Source: Psococerastis gibbosa (Eukaryota; Arthropoda; Insecta; Psocodea; Psocidae). From it: a stretch of 64,000 nucleotides of DNA. A program made the position numbers and the translations under genes. Under the pieces are notes generated by a model. The model was not told where the DNA came from and searched no databases. It worked only from the letters and a program-made list of their open reading frames with translations. The stretch lies in the NCBI GenBank assembly GCA_963971405.1, contig OZ020488.1:3472001-3536000 (forward strand). The letters run 5' to 3'. Positions 58,200 through 64,000 of this stretch are shown in pieces (the first letter of the stretch is position 1; every line of letters starts with the position of its first letter).

Positions 58200-61090
58200 A
58201 TACATACAATATAGTGTGTACTCTACTATACGCGCATACTCTGTTGTTTTTTTTTTTTTTTTTTTAGGAAGATAGTTTTTCTCAAAAATATGTTTAAAAT
58301 ATTATTATTTTAAACGTAAGATTATAAATTTAATTGAATGCCGTAAAACGCTACTGAATTAAACAATCTTCGCTTTAACGCATGCGCCCCATGGGTTACC
58401 TTTAAGTTTGGACCGAAATCACCGATGTGGAAAATAAAGACATTTTCTTTCTTCCATTGCCACACCTACGTTTATGGTACATCTTAAGCTCCCACTCACT
58501 TTTTTCAAAGTATGAGTAACCTAATGAGTATTATCCCTCCCCCCTCTCTTCTGGTAAGGGTCTGACAAACACATCTCTACTTTTCTTCCGAAAATCGAGC
58601 CTCCCTAGGCAATTGTACAGTACGTTCCCTTGATTCCAAGAACGTGCAGAGGGTGCGGTTTAGCTAGGAGTAATACTCGAAGGTGTATTTGAATACATGT
58701 ATCCCATTACCCATACAGTATTACAACCCCACTAAGTGCTTAACCATTACGCCGCAATGTTGTAAGCTTATAAGCTTAAGGCCAAACCGGAGGGTTGTGG
58801 CCTTGACCGTTGAATACATAGAAATATAGTAGAACTGGAGCGGCGGGAGTCATAATATGCCTTACGAGGCACCCGTTAACCATAAGCCAACTATCAGAGA
58901 TAAGTACCACCGCAAAACATATCAAAGTCTTACTTACTCATTGCAGCATGGCAAAGCGGATACCTGAACCCGGTCAAAAACTCTGCAGTTTAGTAGTTAG
59001 CTTGTGCAGGCTATTTCCCCGCCGAATTGCGTACTTATCTTGTGCAAGCTACACTAGCAGCCATATTGATAACGGTCTCCAGCCACGGGATGGTTGAATA
59101 TCCATTTTATAAAAAAAAGCCCGCGTCTCGTACCTGTTCCGTATTTGACTTGTATTATTTTAAATAATTGCAGTTTTACCTATTTCTGGCGCTTTACTGT
59201 CAAATTAAGTGTTGAGCTTCTGACTAAAGTGCATTTCATTACAAAAGTTGGAGGTTTTTCTTCCCTGTGGGGCACGTAAAAATGTTCTAAAAGGTATGTT
59301 TTTAATTGCTTCGTGCACAAATTATAGACCTAATGTATTGTAATTGTAATTTATGGTTTAGTCAATAGTGTAAGCATGTCTACGCGTATACTATACCCTT
59401 CTATCGATTTTTACTATACCACTGCGGTTTAAAACATATATTACGAACCCTCTGCAAAGACATTTCCAGGCCTGTCACGTGGCCCCCTCCGGTTTGGCCG
59501 TAAATGTAGAATATATTGAGAAACACATCTCAACAACGGCGATAGCAGTCAAGCTCCGCCAAAGAAGACACGAACATATAAAGTTGAAAACAAAAACAAC
59601 ACAATGAGGTTTCGGTCACAGGACTGGTAAAGAATCTGTGCTCTACTTGGGGTATTGTGGTCTGCAACATGTCCGGCAGCATCGTTTTTTCATTACCGAT
59701 GAAGGTGACTCCAACCCCCCTGAACCACAAATGCTAAAACTATATGTACTTAACATGAAGATTTACTATTCTTTAGGTCCAAATTGCAATGATCGCCAAT
59801 CTTAACTATTGAAAAGACATGAAGAAGAATACGATACTGTAAGGAAAGCTTTGTGATGTTCGAAATTTCATTCTCAGGACCAAAATCCATACGAATACGA
59901 GAAATAATACCATAAGTCGTTAGTACCCGAAACCGGCAGAGCAAGATATGCCTATACGTTCATAAGAAGTTCAAATAATACTAATACTGCCATTACTACT
60001 ATGAGTTATTATTAATAATAATCATTTGTAGATTCGGGTCCAATTTAATCGGAAATCCCTGCAACATCAAACGTATTATCATACAGTATCTCACCTTCAA
60101 ACCGCTTCCCCTAGCAGAATTCGGCACCAACGACACCCCCAGTTAGATAACGAGGTAATAGCCGCAAAATGACAATTTCTGTAAGCGTGCCTCTATGGGA
60201 AATTGTCGGGAAACCGAAAGGAAATGAACTCTGCAACGCGCAACTTGGGTAACCCTTTAACAGTTAACTAATATTGGTTTCATACATAGTATTACATTGT
60301 GGGATGAAGCAGAGGAATCCGATTTGATGGGCTGTGGGCAATGTAAAAGTGTACCTACATACGTTTCGTCATCATCTGCGGTCAACATCTTCAGTGGTAA
60401 TAACTGTTTGGCCAAGAGGATGTCAGCAGTATATACCATATATTATATATATACATATATATTTATAAATATATAGGCTTACGCCTATAAAAAGTCTTTT
60501 AAAATATAATTATAAACTTGGAGCTCATAACGACACAAGCGCTAAATGCATAGTAAGTTAATACATATAAATAATAATAATACAGTTTAAATAATACAAA
60601 TCAATTAATAAAAAAGAATTCAAATTCAATGTCATAGGTAACAGAATTATATGATTTAATATAATCTTCTTAGTGTTGGTACTCTCAGTACCTTACACCT
60701 TATACACTAGTCATAACTTTTTTTTCTCGGAAAGTGTCAAAGGAAAAGGGGATTGAAATCTCGGAAAAGCAATCGCGTATATACCTACAAGTAATTCAGT
60801 CCCGTCTCTTGTCTCGCATTTCTATTCATTCCGAGCTTTTTACTCCTTCCCCCCCCCCTAACCTGCCCCCTATTCATTCTATGCTTTTGGGATTTGATGC
60901 AAACATACGAAATAGAATCTGTTTTTGGAGGCTTAACTTTCTTTGATATATATTGTACAGTAGGTATCATATAATTATTTTCCTTTTCCATCAACCACCA
61001 TCTTGCGGGCTGGAGTTTCAATTAAGGTGACTTGAAAACTTAGTTTTCGCTTGAATTTTGGAACTTCCAGCAGATGTAACTGTACCTACT
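58200..61090. other. Downstream intron or intergenic stretch without a recognised gene
   Basis: The next channel exon (Cys-loop) would be expected on this strand, but no CxxD..xYPxDxQxC-like block was found. It contains a short family R scrap at 59838-59870 (AAGGAAAGCTTTGTGATG) and one hammerhead-like module at 60296. Confidence 0.4.
60296..60405 (-). repeat. Hammerhead-like module, minus strand
   Basis: The minus strand reads CCACTGAAGATGTTGACCGC then AGATGATGACGAAACGTATG. One stem pair is lost. Confidence 0.5.
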
Positions 61091-61092
61091 AA

Positions 61093-61503
61093 GGCGGCTA
61101 TTCCCCTTGTCAGTTTTTCTTCAATTCATTCAATATCATCAATGCTGCATTTATATTTTTACAACTCGTTCCACTTGTCTTCAATAATTGACCATTTTTG
61201 TTTTAATTTTTTCCAATTTTGTAAGTTTGCGGCGGGTTTTTCTTTTAATTTTATAAACTACAAGAAATTTTATGATTTAAATTATGAAATAATTCGTTTG
61301 TTGTCAAGAAATTAATTACCATTATTTATCATATCCAGACGACGCCATTGTTTAATTTTAGTTTGTAATTGTTTGCAAAGCGTGAATTTATTCTATGATT
61401 ATTGATCAATTTTAACATGCGGAAATTAAAATGGACAATGACTAAGAGTAAAGAAAAACTCTCATCAATTATTGAAGAAAAATTGACAAGTGGAATAGCC
61501 GGC
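61093..61503. mobile_element. Fold-back MITE, second subfamily, complete
   Basis: Ends GGCGGCTATTCCCCTTGTCA and TGACAAGTGGAATAGCCGGC, flanked by TAA on both sides. It is the intact relative of 28595-28993. Confidence 0.8.
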
Positions 61504-61921
61504 TAAGAGAATTATATAGCTAAAGGTTTATTCATTTGTTCATTTATTATTTTATATGTGGAAACATATTTACTGGGCCAATACAATACATTTCTGGAGA
61601 AAATTCTAGAAAGTTTGGAAAACATCTATTTGTCTTCAATTGGTGCCAAAAATAAACATACCATAAATCGACACTCCTACGAAGTAAACTATGTGCACTG
61701 AAGCTCCAAAAAGGCGCGGTTTAATTTCGCGTATTTTTCGCCCATACAGAAAACTCGAAATTGAAATAAATAACAATACGGTACCTAAAAAAATCGCATA
61801 TTTTTCGTCTCTATAGAAAACTCGAAATATTAATACAATAAATACTAATAGCTACCTAAAAAATGATTATTAAATTTTCTATTATTTCTGGAATTGAATC
61901 GCTTTTTTACTATCATTATTG

Positions 61922-62746
61922 AAAGAACCGGTCCGAGTTTACTCGAACATGCTTTTCAATTTTCAAAATTAGTAGATAGAGAAAATGAGTAATTTCATGG
62001 TGAATAATTTTCCTATGGTTAAATTTCCGATGTCTCGGGTGTGGGGGGTTGTCCACCTGACGTCACTGGTGGTGCGGTAAATTCTAGATAGGTCAGACTA
62101 ACACATTACCACACGGCAATCCTGACAGGGCACGCAATGCATTTGAGCGTGAATTTTCAATCATTTTTTCAAAAAAACATTTTTTTTTACAAAAAAGCAA
62201 ATACTTTATTGGGAAAGCAACCTATCCGGTTCCGTTACTCAATTTAACACCGAAAACATACCTGAAGGTAGAAATCATCGATAGAAAGGTGTTGCAGAAA
62301 AATTATTTTTTAGTCATTTTTCATTAAAATTTAGTCATTTTTATTTTTTTACCCCCAGAAGCAAACTATTAAGGGGCATTTTATCAACATTAACAACAAC
62401 TACAATATATGTGAATTTAAAAGAAATCGTTGGAGCCATTTTTGGGAAATAATTTTTTTAGACGTTTTTTTGAAGTTTTTTGAAAATAAAATCCCTCAAA
62501 TTAAGTTAGCCCAAAATAAAAAAAATTGTTCTCGAGGTATGATTTTTGTGAACCTCGACCGACTCGAAAATCGACCGAGTAGTTTGCCCGGAAATCGACG
62601 AACAGACAGACAGACAGACAGACATTTCGTAAAAAACACTTTTTTGGGTTCCTGGGACCTTAAAACGTGTAAATCCGTTGAAATCTCGGAATCGAAAATT
62701 TGGACCGTCACAAAGCTTTCCTTATACTACGTATAAATTGGAAAGC
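61922..62746 (-). mobile_element. Family R copy 6, minus strand
   Basis: A complete inverted copy: AAGAACCGGTCCGAG at the left and GTATAAATTGGAAAGC at the right. The (GACA)n tract at about 62605 and CTGACGTCACTGG at about 62057 are in the expected positions. T^T insertion holds on both sides. Confidence 0.75.
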
Positions 62747-63384
62747 AATAAAAGTAGCACAATATAGGCCTATATGATACCTAGGTACTAAAAATCAAAA
62801 AATAAAAATTGTTGAGGTGTTTCTTTTCTCTGAAATAGAATCTGTTTGTGTAGGCTTATCTTTCTTTGATGTACTATATTGCAGTTGTAGTAGGTATCAT
62901 TATTATTTTGCTTTTCCATCAACAAACATCTTCGCTCAAATTATCAACTTTCAATTAAGGCGGCTTGAAAACTTTGTAAAGTTTCGCTTGAATTTCAAAG
63001 TGTAGACCTACCTGTACTGGGAGAGTTTTCATAACTTTTTAATGGGCTGGTTTATTAAAAGCAAATCTGAGAACCCCCCCCCCCCCCCACTACGTGTTTT
63101 TTGTCAAAGCCAAATTTTACAGGAAATATCAAAATAAATATATCAAAATATCAAAAATATAGATTAAATTAACAGGAGTCCGCTTCTTGCTAAAACTGGG
63201 ACCTCGTGACAGTTTTCGCTCTAACATCATAACATTAAAAATCATGACAGCCCCAAGTTTTTACATACAGTATACAGATGTATTTTATATATCTTAAAGC
63301 CTGAGGTGTGGGGGAAATTTAAACAAAATGGGAAAACCCACACCTACAGCACGAGGTAAAGGGGAGCACCACGCACAGCCAAGT

Positions 63385-63545
63385 GCTTCGAGCGACTGGA
63401 TCCTATGCAATTACAAGGTTTCGCCTACCTTAGAAAACTCCCGATTGAACTGAGAGCGGCGAGAAATGCTACTAACTTCCCTAAATTGCTTAGAGACCAT
63501 CTCTTCGAGAAAGCTTTCTACACTGTCACTGAGGCACTAGCACAA
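63385..63545 (+). pseudogene. LINE C-terminal relic
   Basis: Reads LRKLPIELRAARNATNFPKL then LRDHLFEKAFYTVTEALAQ and stop. This is the (N)xLPxELR...F...L...L....FY...E(F/A)L ending common to many non-LTR ORF2 proteins. Confidence 0.6.
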
Positions 63546-63769
63546 TGACAATGACAGTACTATCTAATTTTGACGATTTTAATTTATACTTTGTTGTTGA
63601 TTACTTGATTGTATACTTTGACAGAAATACCCATTTATTTATTTATTTATAGTATACATGATTGAATTGAGATATTATGATTGTCATATATAGTCTTAAT
63701 ATATAATTTATAATTTTACCACATGACATACAGTAACTTGATGCAGAAGTATTTTTATCCTGGAAAAGA

Positions 63770-63838
63770 AGGTTTATGAGCCTAGGCCCATTGGTCCCTT
63801 GTCCAATGCCATCGACCCCATGGATTTCCGACATTATT
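63770..63838 (+). repeat. Repeat B left part
   Basis: TTGGTCCCTTGTCCAATGCC, ATCGACCCCATGGATTTCC, ACATTATT. It is interrupted by family R at the window end. Confidence 0.65.
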
Positions 63839-64000
63839 GCTTTCCAATTTATACGTAGTAGGTATAAGGAAAGCTTTGTGGTGGTCGAAATTTTCGATTC
63901 CGAGATTTCAACGGATTTACACGTTTTCATGTCCCAGGAACCCAAAAAAGTGGTTTTTACGAAATGTCTGTCTTTCTGTCTGTCTGTCTGTCTGTCTGTC
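63839..64000 (+). mobile_element. Family R copy 5, cut by the window end
   Basis: Begins GCTTTCCAATTTATACGTAG and runs to the (GTCT)n tract at the window edge. It is inserted in repeat B at the same ACATTATT position as the copy at 50086. Confidence 0.75.

Overview
This is a gene-poor, repeat-rich, AT-rich stretch of a eukaryotic nuclear genome, almost certainly from an arthropod. The evidence is GT-AG introns of up to 19.5 kb, an arthropod-style Cys-loop chloride channel gene, and a nuclear copy of mitochondrial DNA that reads properly only with the invertebrate mitochondrial code and keeps the ATP6-COX3 order. The species cannot be fixed from the window. Most open reading frames are accidental or lie in transposon relics.

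Only three real genes can be supported, all on the plus strand. One is a Cys-loop ligand-gated (glycine/GABA-receptor-like) chloride channel subunit. Three consecutive extracellular-domain exons are visible (25640-25734, 35929-35996, 55492-55715) and their splice phases join exactly. The first coding exon(s) were not found, and the Cys-loop and membrane exons are not seen in the window. Its 19.5-kb intron holds two complete two-exon genes in tandem on the same strand. Both encode small mitochondrial ATP synthase inhibitor (IF1)-like proteins: IF1-A (41327-42497, 118 aa) and IF1-B (45058-46899, 101 aa). Each has a short basic, mitochondrial-presequence-like first exon and an inhibitory helix in the second exon.

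1-25.6 kb: upstream intergenic or 5' intron DNA, with hAT elements (1515-2496, 4795-5485), 3' relics of non-LTR retrotransposons, four nested fold-back MITEs with TTA/TAA target duplications (10921, 12980, 16562, 19939) and tRNA-derived SINEs. 25.6-35.9 kb: first channel intron, with three Helitron-like copies, one carrying a nested MITE, small hAT elements, a 137-bp tandem array and a (TTTCA)n-tailed LINE end. 36-55.5 kb: second channel intron, with the NUMT (37324-37662), the two IF1 genes, further Helitron-like copies, palindromic MITEs and LINE 3' fragments. 55.5-64 kb: third channel exon, followed at once by two decayed tandem copies of its own second half, then old repeats and further Helitron-like copies.

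The most abundant dispersed family (about 0.83 kb, nine copies; called family R here) ends GCTTTCC...GGTTCTT. It has an internal (GTCT)n tract and subterminal inverted repeats, and it inserts between two Ts without target duplication, which fits non-autonomous Helentron-type elements (HINEs). A small dispersed module with a hammerhead-ribozyme-like core is the other unusual element. Family labels B, C and D are names for unclassified dispersed repeats defined in the entries.
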